Notes: generated by a model from the sequence alone, not told the origin. Positions 21,031-32,825 are shown, numbered from the stretch's first letter. The stretch: DNA of 64,000 bases from Staphylococcus argenteus (GCF_000236925.1 NC_016941.1:1426001-1490000), one strand, 5' to 3'. Program-made: numbers and translations.

Positions 21031-21594
21031 TTAGAAACTTTGATCTTCAGACCACTGTAAGTCATTGATGAATACTGTTAATTCATCGAACGTCACAATA
21101 TCACAAGTATAGTTTGTTTTTTCCATAAAATCAACTAACATCTGCTTGAAGAACTTAGGGCTAGCCTCTTGTTCCTCATCATAAATGAGCAACGTTTGAT
21201 CTGAATGTTCAAGCATAAATTGATCTGCTTGTTTAAATTGAAAAGGACCTTGATACGGGGTATGAAAAATACTATCAACATAATCTGCATGCTTAATAAT
21301 ATTGGCATACTTGCTTTGATTATGTTCATTCCACTTTTCGGTATGTCCTTGAAACGGCGTAATGACCGCAAACTTTAACGATTCATACGTTTTTTGAAGC
21401 TCAATTACCACTTCAGCAGTCCATAATTCTATACCCATTTGCCCTTGAATTAACACCCATTCTAACCCTTCATCTAACAATTGTTCGATTTTATGCTTAA
21501 TAAATTGTTTTAAATAATGTACTTCAGGTGCGTCGTCTTTAAAAATATTTAATTCGAATGATTTATAACCTGTCACATATACCGTTTTAACCAT
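21031..21594 (-). CDS. ypsA: YpsA-family SLOG-fold protein (DUF1273)
   Basis: Member of the YpsA group of the SLOG (SMF/DprA/LOG) Rossmann-like superfamily. In B. subtilis and S. aureus YpsA influences cell division when overproduced; its ligand is unknown. The 187 residues include [14 protein letters not shown] near the N-terminus and the glycine-containing loop [16 protein letters not shown] near residues 47-62. [11 protein letters not shown] near 78-88 is also typical of the family. The start follows GAGGG and overlaps the end of yppE by 8 bases, so the two genes are translationally coupled. gpsB follows after 13 bases, supporting a shared division-related role. Confidence 0.9.
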   Translation of the reverse strand: MVKTVYVTGYKSFELNIFKDDAPEVHYLKQFIKHKIEQLLDEGLEWVLIQGQMGIELWTAEVVIELQKTYESLKFAVITPFQGHTEKWNEHNQSKYANIIKHADYVDSIFHTPYQGPFQFKQADQFMLEHSDQTLLIYDEEQEASPKFFKQMLVDFMEKTNYTCDIVTFDELTVFINDLQWSEDQSF

Positions 21595-21937
21595 AGATAC
21601 CCTCTTTAACTAAGCCATCTAAAATGTTTTGCAAATCATATTGAACACTTTTCAACTTTTCAATAAATAACTTTCTGCTCGTTCGTTTAAAATGACACTC
21701 AACAGACAATTGTTCAATGTTCGAAATCAATAATTCAAATTTTCTTTGATTCATATAAGGTACTTGAATAATTAATTCACGATGCAATTTCAATTTATTT
21801 AATAGCCCATCAATTTGAACTGTATATGGTTTTACAATTTGATAAAAATCATGATCTTGTTGTTGTGATTTAACATGTTCAAAATATTGTTGCATGTTGT
21901 TAACTTCATAAATAAGTGCTTTGACTATATCATTCAT
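21587..21937 (-). CDS. YppE-like DUF1798 protein
   Basis: Small cytoplasmic helical protein of the DUF1798 (YppE) family with no known function. The ATG at 21937 (116 residues) follows TAGGAGG at a good distance; a longer frame starting 17 codons earlier has no ribosome site. The sequence is charged and predicted mostly helical, with no membrane segment or signal peptide. It overlaps the start of ypsA by 8 bases, forming the operon yppE-ypsA-gpsB. Identification rests on position and general similarity to the Bacillus gene order, and less on individual motifs. Confidence 0.75.
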   Translation of the reverse strand: MNDIVKALIYEVNNMQQYFEHVKSQQQDHDFYQIVKPYTVQIDGLLNKLKLHRELIIQVPYMNQRKFELLISNIEQLSVECHFKRTSRKLFIEKLKSVQYDLQNILDGLVKEGIYG

Positions 21938-22372
21938 GAGGACGCCTCCTACATTTTTAAATTTATCACAATATACTACTTTAGTCATGTTTTAAGACTT
22001 TAATTGATTTTAAATTTTTATATTTCAAAAATAGTCAACTTGCATACCAAGTTAATCCAAAAACTTCCTATATAAATGGTGATTTTTATAACTAAACCAA
22101 TTACAGTAAAATAATTGAAAATATATATTTGTGTGAGACAGCTTTGAAATATTGAATAGATTTTAGTGGTTTCGATGACGATATATTAACAATAAGTTTC
22201 AAAAAACTCGCTTTAAATATTAATTTTTATTACCAAATCTTTTACAAAGTATAAATTCATGTGTAAATTTCCAACAATAACGGTAAATGTATTATAATAA
22301 TATTGTGTTAATGTCGAAATCACGTTAAAATAAGCTTTGGTGTATTGTGTCTTTCGCATTTATACTAATTTA
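21938..22372. other. Divergent intergenic region yppE / recU-pbp2
   Basis: About 435 AT-rich bases carrying the promoters of two divergent transcription units. A TATAAT is present at 22293-22298. I see no small gene with a ribosome site. Confidence 0.5.
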
Positions 22373-22427
22373 AGTTTGGTGTTTTACTATAATGTTGTGT
22401 ATAATGAACATCGTTTACTACCAAACT
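22373..22427 (+). promoter_or_regulatory. Promoter-region dyad upstream of recU-pbp2
   Basis: A TATAAT at 22388-22393 lies about 50 bases before the recU start. It is flanked by a perfect 8-bp inverted repeat, AGTTTGGT (22373-22380) and ACCAAACT (22420-22427). In S. aureus the VraSR cell-wall-stress system is known to act on pbp2 expression, but I cannot say this dyad is its site. Confidence 0.4.
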
Positions 22428-22442
22428 TGTGTGGTGAAATTT

Positions 22443-23069
22443 ATGAATTATCCAAATGGTAAACCATATCGTAAAAATAGTGCTATAGACGGAGGGAAAA
22501 CACCCCCTGCCTTTAGTAATATTGAATACGGTGGACGTGGTATGTCACTTGAAAAAGATATCGAACAATCAAATTCGTTTTATCTTAAAAGCGACATTGC
22601 TGTTATTCATAAGAAACCTACTCCTGTACAGATAGTTAATGTTAATTATCCAAAACGGAGTAAAGCTGTGATTAATGAAGCATATTTTCGTACACCTTCA
22701 ACAACTGATTATAATGGCGTTTACCAAGGTTATTATATTGATTTTGAAGCAAAGGAGACTAAAAACAAAACTTCCTTTCCTTTAAACAATATCCATGACC
22801 ACCAAGTCGAACATATGAAAAATGCATACCAACAAAAAGGTATTGTCTTTTTATTGATTCGTTTTAAAACGCTAGATGAAGTTTATCTTTTACCTTATTC
22901 AAAATTCGAAATATTTTGGAATAGATACAAGGATAATATTAAAAAATCTATAACAGTTGATGAAATACGAAAAAATGGTTACCATATTCCTTATCAGTAT
23001 CAACCAAGATTAGACTATCTAAAAGCAGTTGATAAGTTGATATTAGATGAAAGTGAGGACCGCGTATGA
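22443..23069 (+). CDS. recU: Holliday junction resolvase RecU
   Basis: Endonuclease that cuts Holliday junctions during recombination and chromosome segregation in Firmicutes. The chosen start ATG at 22443 gives 208 residues beginning [11 protein letters not shown], the usual RecU N-terminus; a 17-codon upstream extension is not typical. The catalytic cluster is visible: the acidic residue in [11 protein letters not shown], then [11 protein letters not shown] near residues 97-107 with the D-E-x-K nuclease core. [11 protein letters not shown] follows. The last codons overlap pbp2 by four bases (ATGA), so the two are translationally coupled, the conserved Firmicute recU-PBP pairing. Confidence 0.95.
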   Translation: MNYPNGKPYRKNSAIDGGKTPPAFSNIEYGGRGMSLEKDIEQSNSFYLKSDIAVIHKKPTPVQIVNVNYPKRSKAVINEAYFRTPSTTDYNGVYQGYYIDFEAKETKNKTSFPLNNIHDHQVEHMKNAYQQKGIVFLLIRFKTLDEVYLLPYSKFEIFWNRYKDNIKKSITVDEIRKNGYHIPYQYQPRLDYLKAVDKLILDESEDRV

Positions 23070-25255
23070 CGGAAAACAAAGGATCTTCTCAGCCAAAGAA
23101 AAATGGGAACAATGGCGGGAAATCCAATTCAAAAAAGAATAGAAATGTGAAGAGAACGATTATTAAGATTATTGGCTTCATGATTATTGCATTTTTCGTT
23201 GTTCTTTTACTAGGTATCTTATTGTTTGCTTATTATGCTTGGAAAGCACCTGCTTTTACCGAAGCTAAATTACAAGACCCAATTCCTGCAAAAATATATG
23301 ACAAGAATGGTGAACTTGTTAAGACATTAGATAATGGTCAAAGACATGAGCACGTTAATTTAAAAGATGTGCCAAAATCAATGAAAGACGCAGTGTTAGC
23401 AACTGAAGACAATCGTTTCTACGAACATGGTGCGCTAGATTATAAACGTTTGTTTGGTGCGATTGGTAAGAACTTAACAGGTGGATTTGGTTCTGAAGGT
23501 GCTTCAACATTAACACAACAAGTTGTTAAAGATGCATTTTTATCTCAACATAAGTCTATCGGACGTAAAGCACAAGAAGCTTACTTATCATATCGTTTAG
23601 AACAAGAATATAGTAAAGATGATATATTCCAAGTATATCTGAACAAAATTTACTATTCTGATGGTGTAACTGGCATTAAAGCTGCTGCTAAGTATTACTT
23701 CAACAAAGATTTGAAAGATTTAAACTTAGCTGAAGAAGCATATTTGGCAGGCTTACCTCAGGTTCCAAACAATTATAATATTTATGATCATCCTAAAGCC
23801 GCTGAAGACCGTAAAGACACTGTTTTATACTTAATGCATTATCATAAACGCATTACTGATAAACAGTGGCAAGAAGCTAAGAAAATCGATCTTAAAGCGA
23901 ATTTAGTTAATCGTACTAAAGAAGAACGTCAAAACATTGATACAAATCAAGATTCTGAGTATAACTCTTACGTTAACTTTGTAAAATCTGAATTAATGAA
24001 CAATAAAGAGTTCAAAGATGATAATTTAGGTAATGTTTTACAAAGTGGTATCAAGATTTATACAAATATGGATAAAGATGTTCAAAAAACATTACAAAAT
24101 GATGTTGATAACGGTAGCTTCTACAAGAATAAAGACCAACAAGTTGGTGCAACAATTCTTGATAGTAAAACTGGTGGTTTAGTTGCCATCTCTGGTGGAC
24201 GCGATTTCAAAGATGTCGTTGACAGAAACCAAGCAACAGACCCTCATCCTACTGGTTCATCTTTAAAACCATTCTTAGCGTATGGTCCTGCCATTGAAAA
24301 TATGAAATGGGCAACTAACCATGCGATTCAAGATGAATCTTCATATCAAGTTGAAGGTTCTACATTTAGAAACTACGATACTAAGAGTCATGGTACAGTT
24401 TCAATTTATGATGCTCTTCGTCAAAGTTTCAATATTCCAGCATTAAAAACTTGGCAATCAGTTAAGCAAAACGCTGGAAGCGACGCTCCTAAGAAATTCG
24501 CAGCAAAATTAGGATTGAATTATGATGGCGAAATCGGACCTTCAGAAGTACTTGGTGGTTCTGCATCAGAATTCTCACCTACACAATTAGCATCAGCATT
24601 TGCTGCAATTGCTAACGGTGGTACTTATAACAATGCTCACTCAATTCAAAAAGTAGTGACACGTGACGGCGAAACTATTGAGTACGATCACACTAGCCAT
24701 AAAGCTATGAGTGATTACACAGCTTATATGTTAGCTGAAATGTTAAAAGGTACGTTCAAACCTTATGGTTCTGCATATGGTCATGGTGTATCTGGCGTAA
24801 ATATGGGTGCCAAAACTGGTACTGGTACTTACGGTGCAGAAACTTATACACAGTATAATCTACCTGACAACGCAGCGAAAGACGTATGGATAAATGGCTT
24901 TACTCCTCAATACACTATGTCAGTGTGGATGGGCTTCAGTAAAGTTAAACCATATGGTGAAAATTCATTTGTTGGACATAGCCAACAAGAATATCCACAA
25001 TATTTATACGAAAATGTAATGTCTAAAATCTCTTCTAGAGATGGCGAAGACTTCAAACGTCCAAGCTCAGTAAGTGGTAGCATTCCATCAATTAATGTTT
25101 CTGGCAGTCAAGATAACAACACTACAAATCGTAGCACACACGGTGGTAGTGACACGTCAGCAAACAGTAGTGGTACTGCTCAATCTAATAGTAATAACTC
25201 TAGATCACAACAATCAAATAATAGCGGCGGAATTACAGGGTTATTTAATAACTAA
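23066..25255 (+). CDS. pbp2: Bifunctional penicillin-binding protein 2
   Basis: Class A PBP that polymerises glycan strands and cross-links peptidoglycan at the septum; its glycosyltransferase activity is needed for PBP2a-mediated methicillin resistance. The 729 residues have a cytoplasmic basic tail, a single transmembrane helix at about 32-57, and a GT51 domain with catalytic Glu114 in [14 protein letters not shown]-like motifs follow ([10 protein letters not shown] near 191). The transpeptidase domain has the nucleophile Ser398 in SSLK, SFN at 454-456 and KTG at 583-585. The C-terminus is Ser/Asn-rich low complexity. It overlaps recU and is followed by a terminator. Compared from memory with S. 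aureus PBP2, about a dozen positions differ outside the active-site motifs. Confidence 0.96.
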   Translation: MTENKGSSQPKKNGNNGGKSNSKKNRNVKRTIIKIIGFMIIAFFVVLLLGILLFAYYAWKAPAFTEAKLQDPIPAKIYDKNGELVKTLDNGQRHEHVNLKDVPKSMKDAVLATEDNRFYEHGALDYKRLFGAIGKNLTGGFGSEGASTLTQQVVKDAFLSQHKSIGRKAQEAYLSYRLEQEYSKDDIFQVYLNKIYYSDGVTGIKAAAKYYFNKDLKDLNLAEEAYLAGLPQVPNNYNIYDHPKAAEDRKDTVLYLMHYHKRITDKQWQEAKKIDLKANLVNRTKEERQNIDTNQDSEYNSYVNFVKSELMNNKEFKDDNLGNVLQSGIKIYTNMDKDVQKTLQNDVDNGSFYKNKDQQVGATILDSKTGGLVAISGGRDFKDVVDRNQATDPHPTGSSLKPFLAYGPAIENMKWATNHAIQDESSYQVEGSTFRNYDTKSHGTVSIYDALRQSFNIPALKTWQSVKQNAGSDAPKKFAAKLGLNYDGEIGPSEVLGGSASEFSPTQLASAFAAIANGGTYNNAHSIQKVVTRDGETIEYDHTSHKAMSDYTAYMLAEMLKGTFKPYGSAYGHGVSGVNMGAKTGTGTYGAETYTQYNLPDNAAKDVWINGFTPQYTMSVWMGFSKVKPYGENSFVGHSQQEYPQYLYENVMSKISSRDGEDFKRPSSVSGSIPSINVSGSQDNNTTNRSTHGGSDTSANSSGTAQSNSNNSRSQQSNNSGGITGLFNN

Positions 25256-25275
25256 TCCAATTCCCGCACATCAAA

Positions 25276-25317
25276 AAAACCTCGGTTACACCAAAATTAC
25301 GGTGTAGCTGAGGTTTT
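25276..25317 (+). terminator. Intrinsic terminator after pbp2
   Basis: Hairpin arms CCTCGGTTACACC and GGTGTAGCTGAGG (two mismatches), flanked by A-run and T-run. It can work on both strands, although the next minus-strand gene ends about 220 bases away. Confidence 0.85.
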
Positions 25318-25537
25318 TTGATTATATGATAAATTTTTCATGCATTAGTTTTATTATTACGTCTACTTCTTGATAGTTCAAAAATAAAACCACCCTACTA
25401 TTCAATAAAAGAACTACTCTTTTGAACGATAGCTTTAATTTTTTGTAGATGGATCTTTTAGATAAATTTTCTGATTTTAATTACCTCATAGGTGTAGGAC
25501 AGAAGTGATAATTTAATAAGGTCATTTAAAATCTATT

Positions 25538-25882
25538 CTATGCTTTTTTATTTTTTATTCTTGTTTGATAACTCGCGTTCATTTTAATTATTTCTATTAT
25601 AAATGTTTTCATTTGTCGATATCCCATAAAATGATATTTACGCTCAATCATATAATCATATCTTTCTTTAAAATTCATAGGAACGACTGGATAGTCATCT
25701 AGATTATTAAAGTCAATATCATCACTAATTCCATTAATTTGCATAAAATATGCAATGATTTTTTCATGATATTCATCCAAATATGGCTTCGCTTCATCAG
25801 AACCTAATTTTTTATTTTTAGCAAAAATATCAATAGTGGCTTCTAGTGCTTGAAAATCCTCTTTTGTTAAATTAGTCATCAT
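25538..25882 (-). CDS. YpoC-like protein
   Basis: Small cytoplasmic protein of unknown function. The 114 residues contain NNLDDYPVVPMNFKERYDYM and YHFMGYRQMKTF, which fit the YpoC family found next to nth in Bacillus. No signal peptide or membrane helix is present. The start codon (ATG at 25882 or the adjacent ATG at 25879) lies one or four bases after the nth stop, so translation is probably coupled. The gene order dnaD-nth-ypoC near recU-pbp is conserved with B. subtilis, which is the main basis for the name. Confidence 0.75.
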   Translation of the reverse strand: MMTNLTKEDFQALEATIDIFAKNKKLGSDEAKPYLDEYHEKIIAYFMQINGISDDIDFNNLDDYPVVPMNFKERYDYMIERKYHFMGYRQMKTFIIEIIKMNASYQTRIKNKKA

Positions 25883-25883
25883 A

Positions 25884-26543
25884 TCACGCTTCTTTCAAAC
25901 TAGCTTTATAACGTTTTTGTCCTTCTCTACAATCATCTAACAACGGACATATATCACATTTAGGTTTACGAGCTAAACAATGGTATCTACCAAAGAAAAT
26001 TAATTGGTGATGGCTTCTATTCCATCTATCTCTAGGTATTATAGAGCATAAACGATCTTCTACTTGACGTACATTGTCTTTCCAACGATTAATACCCAAA
26101 CGTTTTGATACTCGTTCTACATGAGTATCTACTGCTAATGACGGCTCTCCAAACGCTACACTCATAACTACATTCGCAGTTTTGCGACCGACACCTGCTA
26201 AACTTTCTAATTCTTTATGTGTTTGTGGTATTTCACCATTATATTGATCAAGAAGTGATTGGCAAAGTTTTTTAATATTTTTAGCTTTATTACGATATAA
26301 GCCAATAGAACGAATATCATTCATAAGTTCTTCATCACTTACTGCTAAATAATCTTCTGGCGTTTTATATTTTTTAAATAACTCATTAGTCACCCTATTT
26401 ACAAGGACATCTGTACATTGTGCAGATAATAATACTGCAATAGTCAACTCGAATGGATTATCATGTTTCAATTCACATTCTGCATCCGGAAACATATTCG
26501 CTATTATATCAATCATTTCTAAAGCTTTTTTCTTACTTACCAT
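25884..26543 (-). CDS. nth: Endonuclease III
   Basis: Base-excision repair DNA glycosylase/AP lyase removing oxidised pyrimidines. I choose ATG at 26543 (219 residues), which has GGAGAG upstream; the ATG five codons earlier has none. Visible features are the helix-hairpin-helix GVGRKTANVVMSVAF with the catalytic lysine (near residue 117) and the catalytic aspartate in AVDTHVERVSKRLG (near 135). The C-terminal iron-sulfur cluster motif C-x6-C-x2-C-x5-C is in CLARKPKCDICPLLDDC. The start overlaps the end of dnaD by 11 bases, and ypoC follows directly. Confidence 0.95.
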   Translation of the reverse strand: MVSKKKALEMIDIIANMFPDAECELKHDNPFELTIAVLLSAQCTDVLVNRVTNELFKKYKTPEDYLAVSDEELMNDIRSIGLYRNKAKNIKKLCQSLLDQYNGEIPQTHKELESLAGVGRKTANVVMSVAFGEPSLAVDTHVERVSKRLGINRWKDNVRQVEDRLCSIIPRDRWNRSHHQLIFFGRYHCLARKPKCDICPLLDDCREGQKRYKASLKEA

Positions 26544-27219
26544 CAAGGTTCTCTCCATTTAACCAATCAAATTTTGGCACCGATTTAACGGTATGTGTCA
26601 TTTTTGGTTTATTAAATTTTTCACGTATTTTTCTAGAATCATCAATGGTTTTCACATTATTTTTCTTCCAATTTAGTAAAATACGATCCATATATTTAAA
26701 ACTAAGTTTATTTAAGCTATTCGCTTCATCTAAAGCAGCTTGAATAATTGTTGTATCATGCTTATCCACATCAATCCATTGATTTAATGTTTCAATTTCA
26801 AATGGAGATAAAGGTCTAGCAAAAGTATCTTCTAAAATTCTAAATAGTTGTTTGAACTTTTCTTTATTATCTTGTACTTTCGTATCCATACTTTGTTGCT
26901 TTAAAATCTGGCTTAACTTTTCAAAAAATGGATCAAGATTCATATATTCAGTAAACTTACCTTCTTCGTCTTTTTGAACTTGTAATTCAAGCAATTCACG
27001 CTGTATTAAATTCTGAATGACTGCAGTAACATCACGCGGTTGCATTGTTGAACCTTTTTGCAATAATTCTATTGAAGGCTGTTTATTTGAAGTTTCGGAA
27101 GCATAAATCAATTTGAGCAAAATAACTAAATCTTGCTCATCTAAACCTAATTCACTGTAATGGTCTAACAATTCTCTTCGAATCACTACAGGTCTTGTTT
27201 TCAATTGATATTTATCCAT
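26533..27219 (-). CDS. dnaD: Primosome protein DnaD
   Basis: Essential replication-initiation protein of low-GC Gram-positives that remodels DNA and helps load the replicative helicase together with DnaB and DnaI. The 228 residues show a winged-helix N-terminal domain (about 15-95, with VIRRELLDHYSELGL). The DDBH2 C-terminal domain (about 125-200) ends in YMDRILLNWKKNNVKT, the characteristic YxxxIxxxW motif. The start follows AAAGGAGG. The gene overlaps nth downstream and begins the dnaD-nth-ypoC operon. Cytoplasmic and DNA-bound. Confidence 0.93.
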   Translation of the reverse strand: MDKYQLKTRPVVIRRELLDHYSELGLDEQDLVILLKLIYASETSNKQPSIELLQKGSTMQPRDVTAVIQNLIQRELLELQVQKDEEGKFTEYMNLDPFFEKLSQILKQQSMDTKVQDNKEKFKQLFRILEDTFARPLSPFEIETLNQWIDVDKHDTTIIQAALDEANSLNKLSFKYMDRILLNWKKNNVKTIDDSRKIREKFNKPKMTHTVKSVPKFDWLNGENLDGK

Positions 27220-27435
27220 GTTATTGCCTCCTTTAAATTAAATCATTACTTATTAGTATAAATCATTTTCTTTAATTATCGACTAAAATGCTTACTATAT
27301 ATAAAATTATTAAAGTAAAACTACCATTATAAAATTTATATATCTCCTGAAATGAAAAAATAAGAAAAAATAGTCATCAAGTGGAACATTGATTCAATTT
27401 GAACTAACATAAATTAATGAAAAACTAAGCACAAA

Positions 27436-27470
27436 TCGCCCAGCCATTTAACAATAGACTGGACGATTCC
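27436..27470 (-). terminator. Possible terminator after asnS
   Basis: Hairpin arms AATCGCCCAG and CTGGACGATT with one internal mismatch. The T-run is weak on the minus strand, so confidence is moderate. It lies 43 bases after the asnS stop. Confidence 0.55.
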
Positions 27471-27512
27471 TTTAATAGTTAGAAAATAAACTTTCAATTC
27501 ATTTATTGAATA

Positions 27513-28805
27513 TTATGGGTATAAACGGTTTAATAATCTTGGGAATGGTGCCGTTTCACGAACATGTTCTACACCAGAAATCCAAGCAACTGTGCGTTCT
27601 AAACCTAAACCAAAACCACTATGTGGTACGCTACCATATCGACGTAAGTCTAGATAGTAACTATATGCTTCTTCATCTAAGCCGTGCTCTTTAACGCGTT
27701 GTTCTAATAATTCTAAATCATCTACACGTTCAGATCCACCAATTATTTCACCATACCCCTCTGGAGCAATTAAGTCTGCACATAATACAGTTTCTTCATT
27801 TTCAGGATTTGGTTGCATGTAGAATGGTTTAATCTTAGTTGGATAATTTGTAATAAATACTGGTAAATCATAATGATTTGCAATGGCTGTTTCATGTGGT
27901 GCTCCAAAGTCTTCACCCCATTCGATATCATCAAATCCTTCTGCTTTTAAGAATTCGATTGCATCGTCATATGAAATTCTAGGGAATGGCGTAGCAACTT
28001 TTTCAAGTTTTGAAGTATCACGCTCTAAAATTTTCAATTCAAGTTTACAATTTTCTAAAATTGATTTAACAACATGTGTCACATATTGTTCTTGAATTTC
28101 TAAACTTTCAGCATGATTTGTGAATGCCATTTCACCTTCAATCATCCAGAACTCAATTAAGTGTCTACGTGTTTTAGATTTCTCAGCTCTGAAAGTCGGA
28201 CCAAATGAAAATACCTTTCCATGAGCCATTGCAGCAGCTTCTAAGTATAACTGACCACTTTGTGATAAAAATGCATCTTGATCAAAGTATTTAGTATGGA
28301 ATAATTCACTCGTACCTTCTGGTGCACTTGCAGTTAAAATCGGTGGATCAACTTTAGTAAATCCATCGTTATTGAAAAATTCATAAGTAGCACGAATAAT
28401 TTCATTTCTAATTTTCATTACAGCATGTTGCTTTTTAGAACGTAACCATAAGTGACGGTGATCCATTAAAAATTCTGTACCATGATTTTTAGGTGTAATA
28501 GGATAATCGTGTGCCTCAGATATCACTTCAATTGATTTCACTTGCATTTCATATCCTAAGTCAGAACGATTATCTTCAGTAATTGTACCTGTTACATAAA
28601 GAGATGATTCTTGTGTAATTTCTTTCGCAAGTTTAAAAACCTCTTCATCAACTTCTGATTTAACTACTACACCTTGCATAAATCCAGTACCATCACGTAG
28701 TTGTAAAAAGGCAATTTTACCACTTGAACGTTTATTTGTTAGCCAAGCACCAATTGTAACGTCTTGGTTTAAATGATCTTTCGCTTGTTTAATCGTTGTT
28801 TTCAT
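27513..28805 (-). CDS. asnS: Asparaginyl-tRNA synthetase
   Basis: Class IIb aminoacyl-tRNA synthetase that charges tRNA-Asn. The start at 28805 (430 residues) has TAGGAGAA upstream; a longer reading by 11 codons lacks a site. An OB-fold anticodon-binding domain occupies about 15-105. The catalytic domain shows motif 2 [20 protein letters not shown] near residues 210-230 and motif 3 [13 protein letters not shown] near 400-412. No T-box leader (no TGGNACC element) is visible upstream. It stands alone between dnaD and dinG; in Bacillus asnS also precedes dnaD. Confidence 0.95.
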   Translation of the reverse strand: MKTTIKQAKDHLNQDVTIGAWLTNKRSSGKIAFLQLRDGTGFMQGVVVKSEVDEEVFKLAKEITQESSLYVTGTITEDNRSDLGYEMQVKSIEVISEAHDYPITPKNHGTEFLMDHRHLWLRSKKQHAVMKIRNEIIRATYEFFNNDGFTKVDPPILTASAPEGTSELFHTKYFDQDAFLSQSGQLYLEAAAMAHGKVFSFGPTFRAEKSKTRRHLIEFWMIEGEMAFTNHAESLEIQEQYVTHVVKSILENCKLELKILERDTSKLEKVATPFPRISYDDAIEFLKAEGFDDIEWGEDFGAPHETAIANHYDLPVFITNYPTKIKPFYMQPNPENEETVLCADLIAPEGYGEIIGGSERVDDLELLEQRVKEHGLDEEAYSYYLDLRRYGSVPHSGFGLGLERTVAWISGVEHVRETAPFPRLLNRLYP

Positions 28806-29079
28806 AACCATTCTCCTATTTATTTTTTCGTTATACAATACTCATTCATTTTAACAAAATACGCTTTCAAGTTCTAGAACTACACATAAAGATAACGTGT
28901 AAATGGTAATGATTTACGTACAGACTTTTAATAAAATATACAAAAATGATTCTATTATCTTTTTTTGCAATTATATTCTTTAAGTCCTGATACATATCTA
29001 ATTATAAAACAATGGATTTAAACAATATTTTCTTCAGCATCTTTATGAATTCACATTATAAGTACTCAAACTTAACCAC
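28806..29079. other. Intergenic region upstream of asnS
   Basis: About 270 AT-rich bases. I looked for a T-box antiterminator and a tRNA-like leader and found neither. It must hold the asnS promoter. Confidence 0.5.
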
Positions 29080-29126
29080 AAAATCCTCGTAACATGATGA
29101 AATTGATAACATGTTACGAGGATTTT
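29080..29126 (-). terminator. Strong terminator after dinG
   Basis: Perfect 17-bp stem, AAAATCCTCGTAACATG with CATGTTACGAGGATTTT, 13-base loop, 11 bases after the dinG stop. Confidence 0.85.
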
Positions 29127-29136
29127 ATAATTTATA

Positions 29137-31830
29137 TTACTTTTTCTTTTTTTGAATTTGTCTTAATAACTTTCCAAACTGCTGAATGTCGCCTTTTTTC
29201 TGACGATAATTTTCTAAAGTCTGTTCAAAGAAATTTTTGTAATTACTGTTAATTAATCGATCGTCAAACGACACTATAACGCCTCGATCATTTTCATTTC
29301 GTATTAATCGTCCAAGGCCTTGTCTAAATCGAATGACCGCGTCTGGTAACACATATTCTTTAAATGTTGATGTGAATTCTGAATCCATTAACCAATATTT
29401 CGCATTATGTTTATTCATAAACGGCAATTTAGCAATCATGACACACTTAATTCCATTTGCTTGGAAATCAAAACCTTCAAAAAATGTTGATGTACCTAGT
29501 AAAATAGCTTTGTCAAAATTATTAAATTGTTGTACTATTTTATAATTTTGGTTCTGCTGCTGCGTTAAAACAACATAATCTTCAAATTCAGGTAATTCAT
29601 TTAACATATCTTGTACCATATGCATCATTTTATAACTTGTAAATAACACTAAACATTTTGATGCAGTAATTGACGTATATTCTATAATATAACTCACTAT
29701 GGACGCTACATATTCATCTATATTTTTATATTGATAAGATGACACATCACTTGGAATAAATACACTTGTATTTTTCGAACTTTGTAAAGATGTGTTTACT
29801 TCAAATGTATTAAAATGAACATCTTTGTTAAATAAGTGTTTAAATGCATCAAATGAATGGTTGAATTTTAAAGTACCAGAAATAAAAATTAAAGATTTGA
29901 ATTTTTCAAGTACTTGTTTAGTTAATACGTCTTTCACAGCATAGTCTTTAACATATAAACGAATTGTTGATTTTTGTGATAAATTTTTAATCGAAATAAA
30001 ACTCGTATGACCTGCTTTCAAGCTTTGTTCAATATTTTTAAATTTATCTTTTAAATATAATAATTGCTTACGTAAAGACTTAACTGTTTTATGACTGATA
30101 CCGTTAAAAATTTCTAAAGTTTTATTAAGTTTGTCAATAATCGCATGTAAGTCTTTTAAAATATCTTTCGATTCAAAAGTAAAAACATTATGGAATCTAT
30201 GAATATCATCATCATAAACTTCAGAATCATTAACAATTTTATAGATTGTCGAGAACAACTGTTCATTCAACTCATGAATTTCATTCATACTCGCTTTTAA
30301 TCCAAATATATCGATAGGTGCTATATCTAATTTTTCCAAAATCCGTTGTTTTTCTAATTGATCAATTGCTTTTAATAATTTTTCATTTTCATTTTTACCA
30401 ATCAATCCAAGCTGATATTTAACATCTGCATAACTTAATTCATTAGTCACTTGGTTTAATGCATAATCCGGTAATCGATGTGCTTCGTCTACTATGCAAT
30501 CATCAAATAATTGATAGATTGAATTTTCTGCATCTGAATGTATTAAATGCGCGTGGTTTGTTATACCAATTTGAATATTTTGTGCATTTCGTTTAATAAA
30601 ATTATAATAATGAACATCATGACGTGCCGGTACATACGTTTCAATTTTCTGGTCAAAATACATTTTTTGACCACCTTTTAAATTCAACTCTTGAATATCA
30701 CCAGATGGTGTTTCAGTAATCCATATTAATAATTGCATTTTTAAAATGCCAACTTCATAATTACTAGTTTCATCTTTTAAAATTTGACTAATTAGTCCTA
30801 ATGAAATGTAATCGCTCTTACTTTTAATTAATAAGGCGTTAATTTTAAATTTCAATGCCTCATTCATCGCAGGAGTATCTTTCTCTAACAATTGACTTTG
30901 CAATAATTTAGTATTCGTTGATATCATTACATGCTTACCAGTTTCAATATTATACATTAAAGCAGCAAGTAAATATGCTAATGATTTACCACTACCTAAT
31001 GAAGCTTCAATCATTGCTTTTTCACTATGCATTAATTGATCTAAAATTGTTTCTGCCAAGTATAATTGTTGCGGACGATAAGTTAATCCCATACGCTCTA
31101 CAACTTTACTATATAACGATTTTAAACTTCCATTATAATTAGTTGTTGGCTTTTTCAAGTCTACTTGCTTACGATAAATAATCTGTTCAAATTTATCATA
31201 AGACTTATCCAATGGCTTAGCCTCATATTGCCTTACCATTTCAAAGAAAATATCATATAAATCATACTTCAATTGTTTACTTAAATAATACAACTGTTTT
31301 AAAGTATCAAGTGGTAACTTTTCAAATTTTTCAAAAGCTAAAATCATTAGTTTTGCAGTAGTAGCAGCATCTTCATCAGCTCGGTGTGCATTAGTTAATG
31401 TTATACCATGTGCTTCTGCTAACTCGCTCAATTGATAACTTTTATCTGTTGGAAAAGCAATTTTGAATATCTCTAACGTATCTATAACTTTTTTAGGACG
31501 ATAATGAATGTTACAATCTTTAAACGCTTTTTTTATAAAATTCAAGTCAAAATCAACATTATGTGCGACAAATATACAATCTTTTATTTTATCGTATATT
31601 TCTTGAGCGACTTGGTTAAAATATGGCGCTTGTTGTAACATATTTTCTTCAATGGATGTTAATGCTTGAATAAATGGTGGAATTTCTAAATTTGTTCTAA
31701 TCATCGAATGATATGTATCAATAATTTGATTATTACGCACAAACGTTATCCCAATTTGAATGATATCGTCAAAATCTAATTGGTTGCCTGTTGTCTCTAA
31801 ATCGACAACGGCATAGGTTGCCATACCCAT
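29137..31830 (-). CDS. dinG: DinG-family 3'-5' exonuclease/ATPase
   Basis: Fusion of a DnaQ-like 3'-5' exonuclease to a DinG/XPD-like helicase core. The exonuclease motif [19 protein letters not shown] is near residue 8, with HNVDFDLNF and [11 protein letters not shown] further on. The ATPase part has a Walker A-like GSGKS near residue 283 and DEAH in [13 protein letters not shown] near 448. Motif VI is [14 protein letters not shown] near 845. The four cysteines of the iron-sulfur cluster of E. coli DinG are absent between motifs I and II, as known for the S. aureus protein, which acts as an exonuclease rather than a helicase. 897 residues; the start follows AAGGAGAG. It lies 23 bases downstream of birA. 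Confidence 0.92.
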   Translation of the reverse strand: MGMATYAVVDLETTGNQLDFDDIIQIGITFVRNNQIIDTYHSMIRTNLEIPPFIQALTSIEENMLQQAPYFNQVAQEIYDKIKDCIFVAHNVDFDLNFIKKAFKDCNIHYRPKKVIDTLEIFKIAFPTDKSYQLSELAEAHGITLTNAHRADEDAATTAKLMILAFEKFEKLPLDTLKQLYYLSKQLKYDLYDIFFEMVRQYEAKPLDKSYDKFEQIIYRKQVDLKKPTTNYNGSLKSLYSKVVERMGLTYRPQQLYLAETILDQLMHSEKAMIEASLGSGKSLAYLLAALMYNIETGKHVMISTNTKLLQSQLLEKDTPAMNEALKFKINALLIKSKSDYISLGLISQILKDETSNYEVGILKMQLLIWITETPSGDIQELNLKGGQKMYFDQKIETYVPARHDVHYYNFIKRNAQNIQIGITNHAHLIHSDAENSIYQLFDDCIVDEAHRLPDYALNQVTNELSYADVKYQLGLIGKNENEKLLKAIDQLEKQRILEKLDIAPIDIFGLKASMNEIHELNEQLFSTIYKIVNDSEVYDDDIHRFHNVFTFESKDILKDLHAIIDKLNKTLEIFNGISHKTVKSLRKQLLYLKDKFKNIEQSLKAGHTSFISIKNLSQKSTIRLYVKDYAVKDVLTKQVLEKFKSLIFISGTLKFNHSFDAFKHLFNKDVHFNTFEVNTSLQSSKNTSVFIPSDVSSYQYKNIDEYVASIVSYIIEYTSITASKCLVLFTSYKMMHMVQDMLNELPEFEDYVVLTQQQNQNYKIVQQFNNFDKAILLGTSTFFEGFDFQANGIKCVMIAKLPFMNKHNAKYWLMDSEFTSTFKEYVLPDAVIRFRQGLGRLIRNENDRGVIVSFDDRLINSNYKNFFEQTLENYRQKKGDIQQFGKLLRQIQKKKK

Positions 31831-31853
31831 AGCTATCTCTCCTTGCTTTAGTG

Positions 31854-32825
31854 TTAAAAATCTATATCTGCACTAATTAAACGGTGTGATTCACCCGCTT
31901 CATCTCTTACAATTAGATAGCCATCGTAATCTAAATCAATTGCTTGACCTTTAAACTGTTTGTCATTTTCTGTAAATTGCAATGTTCTATCCCAAATGTT
32001 TGAAGCTGCAATATATTCATTTCGAATTTCAGAAAACGGTAACGTTAAAAATTGATTATATCTCTTTTCAATTTCCTGAAGTAATTTCTCTAAAAATTGA
32101 TATCTATCTAATTTATGTTCACCATGTAATTGTATACTTGTTGCTCTATGTCTAATACTTTCATCAAAATCTTCTATTTGCTGAGATAAATTAATCCCAA
32201 TACCACATATAATTGCTTCAATACCATCATTGTTTGCTACCATTTCAGTCAAGAAACCACAAACTTTTCCATCACCAATATATATATCATTAGGCCATTT
32301 CACTTTAACTTCATCTTTACTAAAATACTGAATGGCATCACGTATACCTAATGCAATAAATAAATTAAATTTAGATATCATTGAAAAAGCAACATTGGGT
32401 CTTAAAACAACTGACATCCATAGTCCTTGGCCTTTTGTAGAACTCCAATATCGATTGAATCGGCCACGGCCTTTAGTCTGTTCGTCACTTAATATAAAAA
32501 ATGATGATTGATTGCCGACAAGAGACTTTTTCGCAGCAAGTTGTGTTGAATCAATTGAATCATATACCTCACTAAAATTAAATAGGGATGAGTTTTGTGT
32601 GTATTGATCAATAATACCTTGATACCACGCATCTGGTAATTGTTGTAATAAATGACCCTTATGGTTTACTGAATCAATTTTACATCCTTCTAATTTCAAT
32701 TGATCAATTACCTTTTTAACCGCAGTTCTTGAAATATTAAGTGATTCAGCAATAGTTTGACCAGATATGTAATTAGGTTTACTTTTATATAATAATTGAA
32801 GTACATCTTGACTATATTTTGACAT
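31854..32825 (-). CDS. birA: Biotin ligase / biotin repressor BirA
   Basis: Bifunctional protein that attaches biotin to acyl carriers and, with biotinyl-AMP, represses biotin genes. The 323 residues begin with a winged helix-turn-helix ([20 protein letters not shown] near residues 19-38). The ligase domain follows, with the biotinyl-AMP loop [12 protein letters not shown] near 118-129, [16 protein letters not shown] near 178-193 with the catalytic lysine, and GIGINLSQ near 211. The C-terminal SH3-like domain is intact. The start (GGGTGG site) overlaps the end of cca by 14 bases; the order bshA-cca-birA is conserved with Bacillus. Confidence 0.95.
   Translation of the reverse strand: MSKYSQDVLQLLYKSKPNYISGQTIAESLNISRTAVKKVIDQLKLEGCKIDSVNHKGHLLQQLPDAWYQGIIDQYTQNSSLFNFSEVYDSIDSTQLAAKKSLVGNQSSFFILSDEQTKGRGRFNRYWSSTKGQGLWMSVVLRPNVAFSMISKFNLFIALGIRDAIQYFSKDEVKVKWPNDIYIGDGKVCGFLTEMVANNDGIEAIICGIGINLSQQIEDFDESIRHRATSIQLHGEHKLDRYQFLEKLLQEIEKRYNQFLTLPFSEIRNEYIAASNIWDRTLQFTENDKQFKGQAIDLDYDGYLIVRDEAGESHRLISADIDF

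Noticed and set aside
28806..29079. T-box riboswitch upstream of asnS
   Set aside because: No TGGNACC antiterminator or specifier stem seen on the minus strand.
29137..31830. True helicase activity of DinG
   Set aside because: The iron-sulfur cysteines needed for DinG helicase are missing, so only exonuclease and ATPase-like roles are supported.
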